Positions 33,831 through 43,973 are shown, counted from the first letter of the stretch. The stretch is DNA of 64,000 nt from an uncultured Clostridium sp. (GCF_900547735.1 NZ_URHZ01000012.1:1-64000), one strand, 5' to 3'. Numbers and translations are program-made. Notes: a model not told the origin generated them from the sequence alone.

Positions 33831-34280
33831 TCATTCTTTATAATTCCAGATGTGAGCCAGGATATCTTTTAAAACCAGGCCCGCGTCCAACTCGCTGTAT
33901 CCGTATTCTTCCTTCAGACGATTCAGCATTTCCCTGAGCGGGGTAGAATAGTCCTTTATTGTAACCTGCTGCTGATAGGTAAGCAGAACCGGGTATTTTT
34001 TACCCCAGGCCTTTGTCCAGTCCACTTTTTTGTGAATCTCTTCGCCGGTGTCTTCAATGACCCGTTCGATCTCTTTCAAATCTGCGTCAAATTCAATCAG
34101 TTCGTCCAAAGATAAATGATACAGGACCGCAAGTCTCTTGGACTGCCGGATGTCGGGCAGAGTCTCGTCCGTTTCCCATTTGGAAATGGTCTGCCTGCTG
34201 ACTCCCAATTTTTCCGCTACTTCCTCCTGGGACAGTCCGGACCGTTTTCTTGCGTTAAATAAACTGGTTCCTAAGTTCAT
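33831..34280 (-). CDS. XRE family helix-turn-helix regulator
   Basis: A 149-residue protein. The N-terminal HTH_3 domain (residues 1-60) is clear: NARKRSGLSQEEVAEKLGVS then RQTISKWETDETLPDI. The C-terminal part, with a Trp/Lys-rich stretch (KVDWTKAWGKKYPVLL), has no family I recognise. The start at 34280 is selected because GGAGG lies eight bases upstream; the longer frame from 34343 lacks a site. Its target is not evident; it may regulate itself or the genes to its right. Confidence 0.85.
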   Translation of the reverse strand: MNLGTSLFNARKRSGLSQEEVAEKLGVSRQTISKWETDETLPDIRQSKRLAVLYHLSLDELIEFDADLKEIERVIEDTGEEIHKKVDWTKAWGKKYPVLLTYQQQVTIKDYSTPLREMLNRLKEEYGYSELDAGLVLKDILAHIWNYKE

Positions 34281-34461
34281 AAATTTCACCTCCAAATCAA
34301 GTATGATATAAGTATAGGGACAGAGGAAAAGAAAGTCTATCAATTATATCTTGAACTTCCGCGCTTATTCTTAACATGGTTTGAAGGCGCCGATACCCCG
34401 GTAAGTGACGATGAAAGGAAAAAGGGGAACGAAAAGGAATCTCCACTCCAACCGGAGCCTG

Positions 34462-35178
34462 TTAAATGTACAGCTCAAATTTATCTCCCACGATCAACTG
34501 CAGTGACCGGTGGGAGGGCGTCCCGTCCGCATCGTTGGAAAGGCTGGCAATCGAAATAAGCGGGTAGCCGGGGGAGAGGGACAGGTATTTGGCCTGTTCG
34601 TAGGTGGCGTACACAAGTTTGATTACCTTATAGCTGCTGTTGGTGAATTTTATGCCGTATTTTTCCGACAGGATAGAGAGCAGGGAGGCATTGTTTAAAT
34701 CTTCATCGAGCAGGAAGGAAAAACGCTCGGGAAAACGTGAAAACTCGATGGCCACCGGGACTGAGTTCGCATACCGGATACGTTCCAAAACAATTACCCT
34801 GGATCCGGGCGGAAGCTTTAAGGCCTCCTGATCTTCCTCCGTGGCCTCTTCGATCACAGACTTGATGGTCTTAGCACCGGGCGTCTGGTTGGTTGCCTGG
34901 CAGATCTTTGTGAAGCTGGTGTTATGGGCGATGTCACGGCGCAGCATGACCATGGAGATGAAAGTTCCCTTTCCGCGCTCACGCACCAGCAGATTTTCCT
35001 TTTCCAGTTCTTTTAAAGCTTTCCGTACCGTGATACGGCTCACCTTGTATAAATCACACAATTCCAATTCCGTGGGGATCTTCTGCCCGCGTTTGTATAC
35101 TCCGCTCTCTATATCCTTTCGAAGCTGCTCGGTCAATTGAAGATAGAGGGGAAGGATATTGTCATTTTTCAACTCCAT
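34462..35178 (-). CDS. GntR/HutC family regulator with UTRA domain
   Basis: A 238-residue repressor-type regulator. The N-terminal winged HTH (residues 1-70) has PLYLQLTEQLRKDIESGVY and RITVRKALKELEKENLL. The C-terminal UTRA ligand domain starts around residue 90, with PPGSRVIVLERIRYANSVPV. HutC-type proteins respond to sugars, amino acids or their phosphates. It is divergent from the operon beginning at 35523 and should control it. The start at 35178 follows GGAG at proper spacing; the extended frame from 35346 begins in the promoter region. Confidence 0.9.
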   Translation of the reverse strand: MELKNDNILPLYLQLTEQLRKDIESGVYKRGQKIPTELELCDLYKVSRITVRKALKELEKENLLVRERGKGTFISMVMLRRDIAHNTSFTKICQATNQTPGAKTIKSVIEEATEEDQEALKLPPGSRVIVLERIRYANSVPVAIEFSRFPERFSFLLDEDLNNASLLSILSEKYGIKFTNSSYKVIKLVYATYEQAKYLSLSPGYPLISIASLSNDADGTPSHRSLQLIVGDKFELYI

Positions 35179-35422
35179 AAGAACGCTCCATTCTTTAAGT
35201 AATATAATTCCCAGCTTTTGGAATAACTTTATAATACATGATAAGAAAAGAAAAAGCAACAGAAAACGCTCCGGCATGATAGAAAGCAGGGGGATGAATA
35301 AGAACACAATGATAATAAAGAAATAAAAGGTGATATAGTGATACAATCGTTAGATTTTTAATAGAAAAAGTATGAGATGAAAAGAAACTCTAAAATTATA
35401 TCCTTGTTTTCATGAAATACCG

Positions 35423-35451
35423 TTGACAAATATAGTATGCAAAGTTATAAT
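35423..35451 (+). promoter_or_regulatory. Sigma-A promoter of the TRAP/Hyu operon
   Basis: TTGACA (35423-35428) and TATAAT (35446-35451) with 17-bp spacing, a full consensus. The AT-rich repeat-like sequence TATAGTATGCAAAGTTATAATAC around the -10 could hold the GntR operator. The 344-bp gap 35179-35522 contains no gene. Confidence 0.75.
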
Positions 35452-35522
35452 ACAATACATAACAAATAAGAGGATTTTACATAATTGGAAAAAGAACAAA
35501 AAACAACGAAGGAGGCATGGTG

Positions 35523-36332
35523 ATGTGGCTGGAACAGATGTTTGGCGTGCAAAAGCCGATCATAGCATTACTGCATTTGAGGGCACTGCCGGGCGACCCG
35601 AAGTACGGACAGAATGACAGTATGGAGAGGGTAACCGAAATTGCAAAGGAGGAGCTGCGCGCGCTGCAGGACGGAGGGGTGGACGGGATTTTATTCGCCA
35701 ATGAATTCAGCCTGCCTTACCAGCATAAAGCGGATTACGTGACCGTTGCGGCGATGGGAAGAATTATTGGGGAATTGCGGGACGAGATACGTGTTCCTTA
35801 TGGAGTGAACGTGGTGCTCAATCCGATGGCGACCATTGAGCTGGCGGCAGCGGTGGATGCCCGGTTTGTGAGAAATACCTTTACCGGGGCCTATATTGGG
35901 GAGAGCGGAATTACCGATACCGATGTCGCCAATGTGATGAGAAGGAAGAGACAACTGGGACTGGAACATTTGAAAATGCTGTTCAAGGTGAATCCGGAAT
36001 CGGATGTCTATATTGCGCAGCGTGATATTTCCCAGATTACAAAGTCCATGATCTTCCATTGTTTCCCGGACGGACTCTGTGTTTCGGGAAGCAGCGCCGG
36101 TTCGGAAACCGACGGGGAGATCCTGCAGGATGTGAAGAAGGCGGCCGGAGATATTCCCGTATTCTGTAACACGGGATGTAACCGTGAAAACATCACGGAC
36201 AAGCTGAAGACGGCGGACGGCGCTTGTGTGGGAACCGCATTTAAGGCGGAGGGGCGTTTTGAAAACTACGTGGATGCAGGACGGGTAAAAGCGTTTATGG
36301 AGTCTGTGATTGAATACAGGAAGACGCTGTAG
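35523..36332 (+). CDS. BtpA/SgcQ family TIM-barrel protein
   Basis: A 269-residue protein of the BtpA family (PF03437). The start MWLEQMFG is followed by KPIIALLHLRALPGDPKYGQ, the typical opening, and the C-terminal GTAFKAEGRFENYVD closes the barrel. BtpA was named for photosystem I assembly in cyanobacteria, but SgcQ-like members sit in sugar operons and are thought to act on phosphorylated sugars or nucleosides, without a proven reaction. It is the first gene of the operon. GGAGG lies seven bases before ATG 35523; the ATG at 35517 would be too close. Confidence 0.88.
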   Translation: MWLEQMFGVQKPIIALLHLRALPGDPKYGQNDSMERVTEIAKEELRALQDGGVDGILFANEFSLPYQHKADYVTVAAMGRIIGELRDEIRVPYGVNVVLNPMATIELAAAVDARFVRNTFTGAYIGESGITDTDVANVMRRKRQLGLEHLKMLFKVNPESDVYIAQRDISQITKSMIFHCFPDGLCVSGSSAGSETDGEILQDVKKAAGDIPVFCNTGCNRENITDKLKTADGACVGTAFKAEGRFENYVDAGRVKAFMESVIEYRKTL

Positions 36333-36370
36333 GGCATTACGTGCGATGCAAAGAGGAGAGGAGGAGCTGT

Positions 36371-37894
36371 ATGGAGCATCCGGTTTCCTGCTATATGGGG
36401 ATTGACATCGGCACATCGGGCACAAAGGGCGTTATCATCGGGCCGGACTGCGGGATTATTGCGGAATACCACGTCGCCCATGAGATAGAAAATCCAAAAC
36501 CCAACTACTATGAGCATGACGCGGAGAATGTCTGGTGGAAGGAATTCTGCGAGGTATCAAGAGAGCTGATCCGGATGGCCGGAATTGACAGCGGGGCGAT
36601 TGCCTGTGTTGGAGCCAGTACACTGGGGGCCGATTGTCTTCCCGTAGACGAATCCTGCAGACCCCTGCGGAAAGCAATTTTATACGGGATTGATTCCCGT
36701 TCCCAGCAGGAGATAGCGGACCTGACCGGATACTATGGGGAGAAGCGTGTAAAGGAGCTGTTCGGACGGCCTGTCTGTTCCGGCGACGTGGCGGCGAAGA
36801 TTTTATGGATCAAACATAATGAGCCGGAGATATATAAAAAAACGTATAAGTTTTTGACCGGTTCTTCCTTCATCACGGCCAGGCTGACGGGAAACTATGT
36901 AGTAGATCAGTTTTTGGCCCAGGCCTCATTCCGCCCGTTATACCACATGGATGGACGTGTCAATGAAGAAGAATGCAGGAGGTTCTGCAGGCCGGATCAG
37001 ATTGCACGCGCGCAGCCGGTCCACGCGGCGGCCGGGACGGTGACGGCCCGGGCGGCGGCAGCGACGGGGCTTAAGGAAGGAACGCCTGTTATTACGGGAA
37101 CGGGCGATTCGGCGGCGGAGGCGGTCAGCACGGGGGTCCTGAATCCGGGTGATATGATGCTGCAGTTTGGTTCCACATTGTTTCTGTACTATTGCTCGGA
37201 TCACCTGATCATGGATGACCGTGTGCGGGGAAATAATTATCTGATTCCGGGCACGTTCAGCGTGGCGGGCGGAACCAATACGGCTGGGACTCTGACCGGA
37301 TGGTACCGCGATGTTCTGTTTCAGGATGCGGTTACCGAAGAGAAGCGGACAGGGCGGAACGCGTATGAGATTATGCTGGATGGAATTGAGGAGATTCCCC
37401 CCGGATCGGACGGACTGATTACTCTTCCGTACTTTGCCGGAGAGAGGACTCCGATCAACGACCCGAATGCCAGAGGCGTTCTTTTTGGACTTAAGCTCAC
37501 CCATGACCGGCGGCACATGTACCGTTCTGCGCTGGAGAGTATCGGTTATTCGGTGGGACAGCATCTGAATGCACTGAGGGAGAACGGTCTGCCGATTAAG
37601 AAGGTGATGGCCGTGGGCGGCGGGGCGAAGAATATTCCCTGGATGCAGATGATTTCCGATATCTGCGGAGTGACGATCCACATTGCGGAGGTGACCACCG
37701 GCGCGGCCTATGGCGATGCGCTGATGGCGGCGCTGGGAGCCGGGCGGTTTCGGGACTTTGATGAGCTGGGTGAGGTGATCCGGATTGGCAGAGTGCTGGT
37801 TCCGGACGGCGTAAAACATGAGATTTATAAGCCGTACTGCAGGATATATGATGCCCTGTATCAGAATACGAAAGAATTAATGCACCTTTTATAA
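36371..37894 (+). CDS. FGGY family carbohydrate kinase
   Basis: A 507-residue FGGY kinase of normal length. The N-terminal ATPase motif is MGIDIGTSGTKGVII (about residues 9-23), the ADP/sugar-binding part reads LQFGSTLFLYYC, and the C-terminal signature is KKVMAVGGGAKNIPWMQMISD. The family phosphorylates pentuloses, glycerol, gluconate or related polyols. Its closest general type is xylulokinase-like, but the sugar is not decidable. It has a GAGGAGGAG site, begins 38 bp after the BtpA gene, and probably phosphorylates the compound that the TRAP system imports or a downstream intermediate. Confidence 0.92.
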   Translation: MEHPVSCYMGIDIGTSGTKGVIIGPDCGIIAEYHVAHEIENPKPNYYEHDAENVWWKEFCEVSRELIRMAGIDSGAIACVGASTLGADCLPVDESCRPLRKAILYGIDSRSQQEIADLTGYYGEKRVKELFGRPVCSGDVAAKILWIKHNEPEIYKKTYKFLTGSSFITARLTGNYVVDQFLAQASFRPLYHMDGRVNEEECRRFCRPDQIARAQPVHAAAGTVTARAAAATGLKEGTPVITGTGDSAAEAVSTGVLNPGDMMLQFGSTLFLYYCSDHLIMDDRVRGNNYLIPGTFSVAGGTNTAGTLTGWYRDVLFQDAVTEEKRTGRNAYEIMLDGIEEIPPGSDGLITLPYFAGERTPINDPNARGVLFGLKLTHDRRHMYRSALESIGYSVGQHLNALRENGLPIKKVMAVGGGAKNIPWMQMISDICGVTIHIAEVTTGAAYGDALMAALGAGRFRDFDELGEVIRIGRVLVPDGVKHEIYKPYCRIYDALYQNTKELMHLL

Positions 37895-38019
37895 GAAGTC
37901 TATGCAGCGGAAAGGATAGCGGGAGAGATATCGTGGAAAATTTGGAAATCAACTATATGATGCAGGAAGAAACATAAAAGGAACATAAAAGGAACAGGAG
38001 ATAAGGGAGGAGGTGCGGC

Positions 38020-38895
38020 GTGCTGGAAGTGATGAATAGGTTAGCGGGGATGAACTGTCATTATATCCGTCACAGCTTCGATTATTTTCTGGATAAGATG
38101 TCCGGGCTGGGCATCCGCAATATCGAGCTTTGGGGAGCATCTCCCCACTTCTACGTGCCGGACTGCGGCGCGGGGGAGGCGGCCCGGATCAGAAGGAAGA
38201 TAAGGGAGAGGGGGTTAAATTTAATTTGTTTTACCCCTGAGCAGGTTACCTATCCGGTCAATATAGCTGCGAGGGAGAGCACACTCAGAAGAAGGAGCGC
38301 GGATTACTACTTAAAAGCCGTCAGGCTGTGCGGGGAATTGGGGACGGGGCGCATGCTTCTGACACCCGGATGGGGATATCTGGACGAGCCGAAGGCCGAG
38401 ACGTGGAAACGGTCTGCCGAGGCAATCGGGGAGATTGCGGAGCAGGCGGAACGAGAAGGGGTTACCATCCTGCTGGAGCATCTGACCCCGGCCAGTTCCA
38501 ACTTGATTAACTGCGCGGAGGACTTAAACCGGATGTGCCGGGAGATTTCGTCGCCTGCGTTAAAGGCAATGGCCGATACGGTGCAGGTGCAGGTTGCGGG
38601 AGAAGAGATTGAGGAATATTTTGATGTTTTGGGAGAAAATCTCCGTCATATCCATATCGCCGACGGAACTCCGGGCGGCCATTTGGCTCTGGGTGACGGG
38701 ACGATTCCCCTGAGACGGATGCTCGGCGGTATCGTGTGCAGGGGATATTCCGGCTTTCTCACGATGGAGATTGCGGATCGGCGGTATTTTGCGGAGCCGG
38801 AAGAAGCGGACCGCAGATCCCTGCAATGGATTTTACGATATACAGGAGAGGAGGAAGCCGGATGGAAAGAGCCTTTAATCCGCCGGACGGATTAG
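38020..38895 (+). CDS. Sugar phosphate isomerase/epimerase (xylose isomerase-like TIM barrel)
   Basis: A 291-residue AP endonuclease family 2/xylose isomerase-like protein (PF01261). Metal ligand regions are visible: ILLEHLTPAS (Glu about 150), MADTVQV (Asp about 186), HIHIADGT (His/Asp) and TMEIADRRY near the end. These enzymes interconvert ketoses and aldoses or epimerise at C3. It starts with GTG at 38020 behind GGGAGGAGG. The 125-bp gap before it shows no terminator. The next gene starts inside its last 34 bases. Confidence 0.88.
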   Translation: MLEVMNRLAGMNCHYIRHSFDYFLDKMSGLGIRNIELWGASPHFYVPDCGAGEAARIRRKIRERGLNLICFTPEQVTYPVNIAARESTLRRRSADYYLKAVRLCGELGTGRMLLTPGWGYLDEPKAETWKRSAEAIGEIAEQAEREGVTILLEHLTPASSNLINCAEDLNRMCREISSPALKAMADTVQVQVAGEEIEEYFDVLGENLRHIHIADGTPGGHLALGDGTIPLRRMLGGIVCRGYSGFLTMEIADRRYFAEPEEADRRSLQWILRYTGEEEAGWKEPLIRRTD

Positions 38896-39422
38896 TGAAA
38901 TGCCGGAAATTGTTAGATGGGGCGGCGATGGCCGCAAGGGCGGCCGGAGCGGTTTGTTCCTTTATCTTTATTACGATTCTATTTATCCAGGTAATGCTGC
39001 GCTATTTGTTCAACAGCCCAATCTATGGGATTGAGGAGACGGTTATTGCTTTGATGGTCTGGTACTCCTCGCTGGGCGCGGCCGTTGTTTATTGGGAAAA
39101 GGGACACGCAAGTATTATCTATTTTTTAAAATTTATGCCCAGTTTTATCCAGATCGGGATTAGACACCTGTCAAACCTTATCGTTCTTGTCACATCGGCA
39201 GTTTTCGTGTATGGCGGAATCGGACTGTTCCGGATTCAGAAAAACACCATGCCGGTGGGAGGACTGTCGATTACCAGAGCATATTACTACGCGCTGCCGA
39301 TTATTGTGATGGGGATACTGCTGGTTTTATTTTCGGCTTATGACACGGTAGAGTTTCTGGTTATGCCAAAGGATATCTATCTGAAAGAAATCCGCGAGGA
39401 GGAGGGTGGTCTGATTGAGTAG
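38862..39422 (+). CDS. dctQ: TRAP transporter small permease (DctQ family)
   Basis: A 186-residue membrane protein with four hydrophobic segments, the small membrane subunit of a tripartite ATP-independent periplasmic transporter. The motif MVWYSSLGAAVVYWEKGHASI (two pieces, about residues 60-80) is typical of DctQ. The start at 38862 overlaps the preceding gene and has GAGG at seven bases; the longer frame is spurious. It works with the DctM permease that begins inside its last eight bases. Confidence 0.9.
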   Translation: MERAFNPPDGLVKCRKLLDGAAMAARAAGAVCSFIFITILFIQVMLRYLFNSPIYGIEETVIALMVWYSSLGAAVVYWEKGHASIIYFLKFMPSFIQIGIRHLSNLIVLVTSAVFVYGGIGLFRIQKNTMPVGGLSITRAYYYALPIIVMGILLVLFSAYDTVEFLVMPKDIYLKEIREEEGGLIE

Positions 39423-40710
39423 CACAGCATTTGTATGGGCGGTTTTTATCTTGTTTGTGGTTTTAATTTTGCTGGAGGTACCGATTCCGTTTGCAATGCT
39501 CGGGTCCAGCCTGCTGTTTGCCGTCAGGCACCACGAAAGCTTTGTAATGTTTGCCCAGAAGACGGCCAACTCCTTTGCCGACTATTCGCTCCTGGCCGTT
39601 CCGGCGTTTATGTTTGTCGGCTGTGCCATGAATGAGATAGGTTTCAGCGACAGGATATTCGACGTGGCGAAAAAGGGGATAGGACATATTCCCGGAGGTC
39701 TGGGACATGCAAATATTCTGGCCAGCATGATTTTTGCCGGAATGTCCGGCTCTGCCATGGCGGATGCGGGAGGCCTGGGGGCCATCGAGGTCAAGGCCAT
39801 GCGGGACGCGGGTTATGACGAGAACTTTTCCGTGGCCGTAACCGCCGCGTCATCCAGTATCGGGCCGATTATTCCGCCCAGCATTAACTTTGTGGTCTGG
39901 GGATTCATCGCCCAGTGTTCTACGCTGTCCCTTTTTCTGGCAGGTGTGCTTCCCGGCATCTTAATGGGAGTATCCATGATGATATATACCTATGTTGCCG
40001 TAAAATATCTTCATGTGAAGGCGCCTCTGTACCGGAAAGCGACAGCAAAGGAGTTTCTTCACTCGCTCTGGAGGGGACTTCCCGCTCTCGGAGCGCCCGC
40101 CATTCTCATCGGCGGAATCATGACGGGTATTTTTACACCTACGGAGTGCGGAGTAGTCGGGTGCGTCTATGTGGTGATTCTGGCGTTCTGCTATAAGAAG
40201 ATGTCGTTTAAAACGGCCTGGATCATCCTGAAAAATACACTTTCCACCACTGCCATGACCATGTTCCTGTGTGCGACGGGAGCGGTGTTTAACTGGATGA
40301 TTATCACCAGCGGCCTGATGGATCAGCTTTCTTCCCTGTTACTGATGATCCCAAACGCCTATATCGTGATGCTTCTGCTGAACCTGATCCTGCTGTTGAT
40401 GGGCTGTTTCATGGGAAGTATGTCGGTACTGATTATGATGGCTCCGCTTCTCATCAACCTGGCCAATGCGCTGGGGCTCAGCCTGGTTCATATCGGAGTT
40501 GTGGCTGTCCTGAACCTGACGATTGGCCTGATTACGCCGCCTATGGCTCCGGCCCTGTTTATCGCGGCAAAGACGGCGGGCGTTTCTTTTGATAAAGCGT
40601 TAAAACAAACGATTCCATTTTTAATTCCACTGGTCATCACCCTGCTGCTTATTACATTCATTCCGGATATTGTGCTCTGCATACCGAAACTGATGAAGGT
40701 GGCAGTATAG
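39415..40710 (+). CDS. dctM: TRAP transporter large permease (DctM family)
   Basis: A 431-residue protein with about twelve transmembrane helices, the main translocation subunit. DctM landmarks are GHIPGGLGHANILASMIFAG and SSSIGPIIPPSINFVVWG. It takes up an organic acid with a Na+ gradient, using the receptor encoded next. It begins with TTG behind AGGAGG and overlaps dctQ by eight bases, so the two are translationally coupled. Confidence 0.93.
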   Translation: MSSTAFVWAVFILFVVLILLEVPIPFAMLGSSLLFAVRHHESFVMFAQKTANSFADYSLLAVPAFMFVGCAMNEIGFSDRIFDVAKKGIGHIPGGLGHANILASMIFAGMSGSAMADAGGLGAIEVKAMRDAGYDENFSVAVTAASSSIGPIIPPSINFVVWGFIAQCSTLSLFLAGVLPGILMGVSMMIYTYVAVKYLHVKAPLYRKATAKEFLHSLWRGLPALGAPAILIGGIMTGIFTPTECGVVGCVYVVILAFCYKKMSFKTAWIILKNTLSTTAMTMFLCATGAVFNWMIITSGLMDQLSSLLLMIPNAYIVMLLLNLILLLMGCFMGSMSVLIMMAPLLINLANALGLSLVHIGVVAVLNLTIGLITPPMAPALFIAAKTAGVSFDKALKQTIPFLIPLVITLLLITFIPDIVLCIPKLMKVAV

Positions 40711-40781
40711 ATTGAATGGGGAACGTTACATAAAAACAGCGGCGGCAGTAGCCGATAGAAAAAATAAGGGAGGTATTACAT

Positions 40782-41873
40782 ATGAGAAAATTATGGAGCA
40801 CAGCATTAATTACGGTATTGTCATCTATGGCACTGGCAGGATGTCTGCCAAGCCAGCCGGCAGCAACAAAGGCTCCCGAAGCGGAGCAGTCGGGGGAGGA
40901 GTCCCCGGGTGCGGCGGAATCTGAAAAAGAGGAGGCAGCGGGGGAGGCTGCTTCGGGGAAAGAACTTGTTATCAAGGTAGGAGCTTCCTCCGGGCCGACG
41001 CAGCCGGCCGGAATGGCGGGTCAGAAAATCGCTGATCTGGTGAATGAACGTCTGAAGGGGCAGGTGAAGATTGAATATTATCCGGGTGAGCAGTTGGGTA
41101 ATGAGACAGCCATGCTGGAAAATATGCAGGTGGATTTACAGCAGGGAATGTTTAACTCCTTTGACACCTATGCCAATATTGCCAAGGATCTCAACATAAT
41201 GAGTATGGCCTTCGCCTTTGAGAGCAAGGAACATCTGTACAATTATCTGGAGTCGGATCTTGCAAAACCGGCATTTGACACGCTGGAGAAGAACGGAATC
41301 CATGTGGTTGCCTACAAATTCCAGAAGAATCCGAGGGCTATTTTCGGTAAAAAACCTCTGACCGATGCGGCCAGCCTGAAGGGCGTGAAATTCCGCATCC
41401 CGAATATCCCAATCTGGGAAAAGAACTTCAGCACGCTGGGAGCCGTTCCGACGATCACATCCTGGGCGGAGTATCCGCTCGCCATGATGCAGGGCGTAGT
41501 AGACGCGGGAGAGTGTTCCTATGAATCCATCAATGCCCTGAAGCTGCATCAGTCGGCTCCCTACATATCCCTGGTGGATTACGCCTATCCCCTGGAATGT
41601 TTCACACTGAATATGCAGACCTGGAACAAGCTGAGTGACGAACAGAAACGGGTAATAGAGGAATGCGCGGCCGAGGTGGAAGTATGGTTCAGCGATTATG
41701 TAAGAGAGCAGTGGGAAGAGGACAAGAAGGTAATCGAATCAGAGGGAGGAAGCTTTGTGGAATTTGACAAACAGTCCTTTATTGATGCGATGGCCCCGCT
41801 GGCTCCGGAGCTGGAGGCGGACGGATACTGGGAGACAAAGGATCTGTATAATAAAGTGCAGGCTTTAAAATAG
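40782..41873 (+). CDS. dctP: TRAP transporter substrate-binding lipoprotein (DctP family)
   Basis: A 363-residue extracellular receptor. A lipobox LAGC (Cys21) marks it as a lipoprotein, as required in a Gram-positive cell. A Glu/Ala-rich linker to about residue 58 is followed by the DctP fold with YYPGEQLGNE and the arginine-containing GVKFRIPNIP (about residue 205), the site that normally binds the carboxylate of the ligand. The ligand is unknown; the Hyu enzymes next suggest a lactam or a hydantoin-like acid. Confidence 0.92.
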   Translation: MRKLWSTALITVLSSMALAGCLPSQPAATKAPEAEQSGEESPGAAESEKEEAAGEAASGKELVIKVGASSGPTQPAGMAGQKIADLVNERLKGQVKIEYYPGEQLGNETAMLENMQVDLQQGMFNSFDTYANIAKDLNIMSMAFAFESKEHLYNYLESDLAKPAFDTLEKNGIHVVAYKFQKNPRAIFGKKPLTDAASLKGVKFRIPNIPIWEKNFSTLGAVPTITSWAEYPLAMMQGVVDAGECSYESINALKLHQSAPYISLVDYAYPLECFTLNMQTWNKLSDEQKRVIEECAAEVEVWFSDYVREQWEEDKKVIESEGGSFVEFDKQSFIDAMAPLAPELEADGYWETKDLYNKVQALK

Positions 41874-41900
41874 TCTGCGCGACAGGCGGGAGGTACCAAG

Positions 41901-43973
41901 ATGGGATATATGATAGGAGTTGACGTAGGGGGCACGTTTACCGATTTTTCTCTGTTCGACGCCGGGACGGGAAAGCTTGAAAATTTTAAGCGCAGTTCCA
42001 CACCCGAGGATCCGTCCAGGGCGATCGTGGAAGGAATTCGGTCCATACTGGAGGGGGAAGGTATCTCGGCAGAGGACGTGACCTACCTGGCGCATGGGAC
42101 AACGGTTGCAACCAACGCGCTGATTGAGAAAAAGGGCGCGAAAATGGGTCTTATCACAACGGAAGGTTTTAAAGATCTGATGGAGATTGGCTGGCAGAAG
42201 CGTCCCTCCCTTTATAACCTGCTGAAAGAAAAGCCGGAGAGCCTGATACCAGAAGGATTAAAATGCGAGGTGTCCGAGCGTATCGTCCATGACGGGTCCG
42301 TGAAGGTTCCCCTGAATGAGGAGGGAGTGCGGCGCGCAGTCAGGTACTTGAAAAAGCAGGGAGTCAAATCGATCGCCGTTTGCACGCTGTTCTCATTTTT
42401 AAATCCGGTTCACGAAAATCGAATTGAGGAGATTGTGAGGGAGGAGTATCCGGAGTGTTACGTGACGGCATCCAACAAGCTGATTTCCGAGTTCCGCGAA
42501 TATTCACGTATGAGCACAACGGTGTTAAATTCTTATCTCGGACCGGTGATGGAAACCTATGTCCACAATTTTGAAAAATCCATCCGGGATGCCGGTATTA
42601 AAGCGTCGCCCTATGTGACCCAGTCCAACGGCTCCATTATTTCCATCTCGGAAACGGTGGACTGCCCAATCAAGACGGCCGTATCAGGGCCGTCCGCCGG
42701 GGTAATCGGCGCCGTATTCATTGGAAAACAGTGCGGAGAAGATAAGATTATTACTTTTGATATGGGCGGCACCAGCATCGACGTCAGCCTGATCGAGAAT
42801 GGAAAGGCAAAACTCTCCAACGAGAGGCTCGTAGAGGGGTATCCGGCCCGGATTCCCATGATTGATATCATCACCCTGGGAGCCGGGGGCGGATCCATCG
42901 CCCGGATCGACGAGGGCGGAGCATTGAAGGTGGGGCCGAGAAGCGCAGGCGCGACTCCGGGACCGGCCTGCTATATACGGGGAGGGGAATATCCCTGCGT
43001 GACGGACGCGAATATTGTACTGGGGAAACTGAACCAGCAGAGAATCCTGGGAGGGAGCATGGAGGTCAGTCTGTCACTGGCCGAACAAGCGATAAAAAAA
43101 CATATCTGCGAACCGTCCGGACTGTCGCTTAAGGAAGCGGCCGCGGGCATTATATCCGTGGTAAACTCAAATATGATGAGGGCGATCCGGGTGGTTTCGG
43201 TAGAGCGCGGTTATGATGTGAGGGAATTTACCCTGATGGCGTTTGGTGGAGCCGGTCCACTCCATGCCTGCGAGGTTGCTAGGGAAATGGGCATCCGGAA
43301 CGTGCTGATGCCTCCATCCCCCGGAACCCTGTGCGCGCTGGGACTTCTGATGGCGGATACCCGCTTTGATTTGAGCCGTTCCCATATTATGCTTGCCAGG
43401 ACCGAAAACCTCAGCCGGGTGAATGAGATCTTTGAGAGTCTGCTCAAGGAAGGAAACGCCCTGCTGGACAAGGAGGGAATCGCGGCGGAAAAGAGGATGT
43501 TTGAGGCGGTGGTGGAATGCCGCTATAACCGGCAGAACTATGAGATACCGATCCCCATATCCCTTCCCTTCGATCAGAGAGCAATGGAGCGCATGATTGC
43601 GGCGTTCCATCTGGAGCATGAAAGTTCCTACGGGTATCATAATGAGGAGACGGAGATCCAGATGGTCAATTACAGGCTGGGTGCGATCGGACTGATCGAG
43701 AAGCCGGATTTGAAAGAAGAACCGGAGGCGGAAGGGGCGAAAGCGCCGGAGCCTGCAGCGGAACGGTTTGTCCTTTTCGACGGAGAGGAGGACTATACAG
43801 CGACCCGGGTATATGACCGGAATCAGATTATGCCGGGATGTACGATTGAAGGGCCGGCGATAATTGAGCAGATGGATTCGACCTGTGTGATTCCTCCGGG
43901 ATGGAGCGCTTACACGGACGGATATCGCAATATCAGGGCAAGAGACACGGGAGGCGGAGCATATGAAGCGTAA
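41901..43973 (+). CDS. hyuA: Hydantoinase/oxoprolinase family protein, subunit A (HyuA)
   Basis: A 690-residue ATP-using subunit of the HyuA/oxoprolinase/acetone carboxylase group (Hydant_A_N, then Hydantoinase_A). The N-terminal nucleotide fold is IGVDVGGTFTDFSLF (residues 5-19), then AHGTTVATNALIEKKGA; the second nucleotide segment is ITFDMGGTSIDVSLIENG and the TLGAGGGSIARIDEGG region is typical. It probably phosphorylates or activates a cyclic amide so that subunit B can complete ring opening; the substrate may be 5-oxoproline, a hydantoin or another lactam. It follows dctP by 27 bp and overlaps hyuB by 11 bp. Confidence 0.92.
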   Translation: MGYMIGVDVGGTFTDFSLFDAGTGKLENFKRSSTPEDPSRAIVEGIRSILEGEGISAEDVTYLAHGTTVATNALIEKKGAKMGLITTEGFKDLMEIGWQKRPSLYNLLKEKPESLIPEGLKCEVSERIVHDGSVKVPLNEEGVRRAVRYLKKQGVKSIAVCTLFSFLNPVHENRIEEIVREEYPECYVTASNKLISEFREYSRMSTTVLNSYLGPVMETYVHNFEKSIRDAGIKASPYVTQSNGSIISISETVDCPIKTAVSGPSAGVIGAVFIGKQCGEDKIITFDMGGTSIDVSLIENGKAKLSNERLVEGYPARIPMIDIITLGAGGGSIARIDEGGALKVGPRSAGATPGPACYIRGGEYPCVTDANIVLGKLNQQRILGGSMEVSLSLAEQAIKKHICEPSGLSLKEAAAGIISVVNSNMMRAIRVVSVERGYDVREFTLMAFGGAGPLHACEVAREMGIRNVLMPPSPGTLCALGLLMADTRFDLSRSHIMLARTENLSRVNEIFESLLKEGNALLDKEGIAAEKRMFEAVVECRYNRQNYEIPIPISLPFDQRAMERMIAAFHLEHESSYGYHNEETEIQMVNYRLGAIGLIEKPDLKEEPEAEGAKAPEPAAERFVLFDGEEDYTATRVYDRNQIMPGCTIEGPAIIEQMDSTCVIPPGWSAYTDGYRNIRARDTGGGAYEA

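Noticed and set aside
36938..37819. 293-residue antisense frame in the FGGY kinase gene
   Set aside because: It is fully antisense to a well-supported kinase and has basic, low-complexity composition typical of shadow frames.
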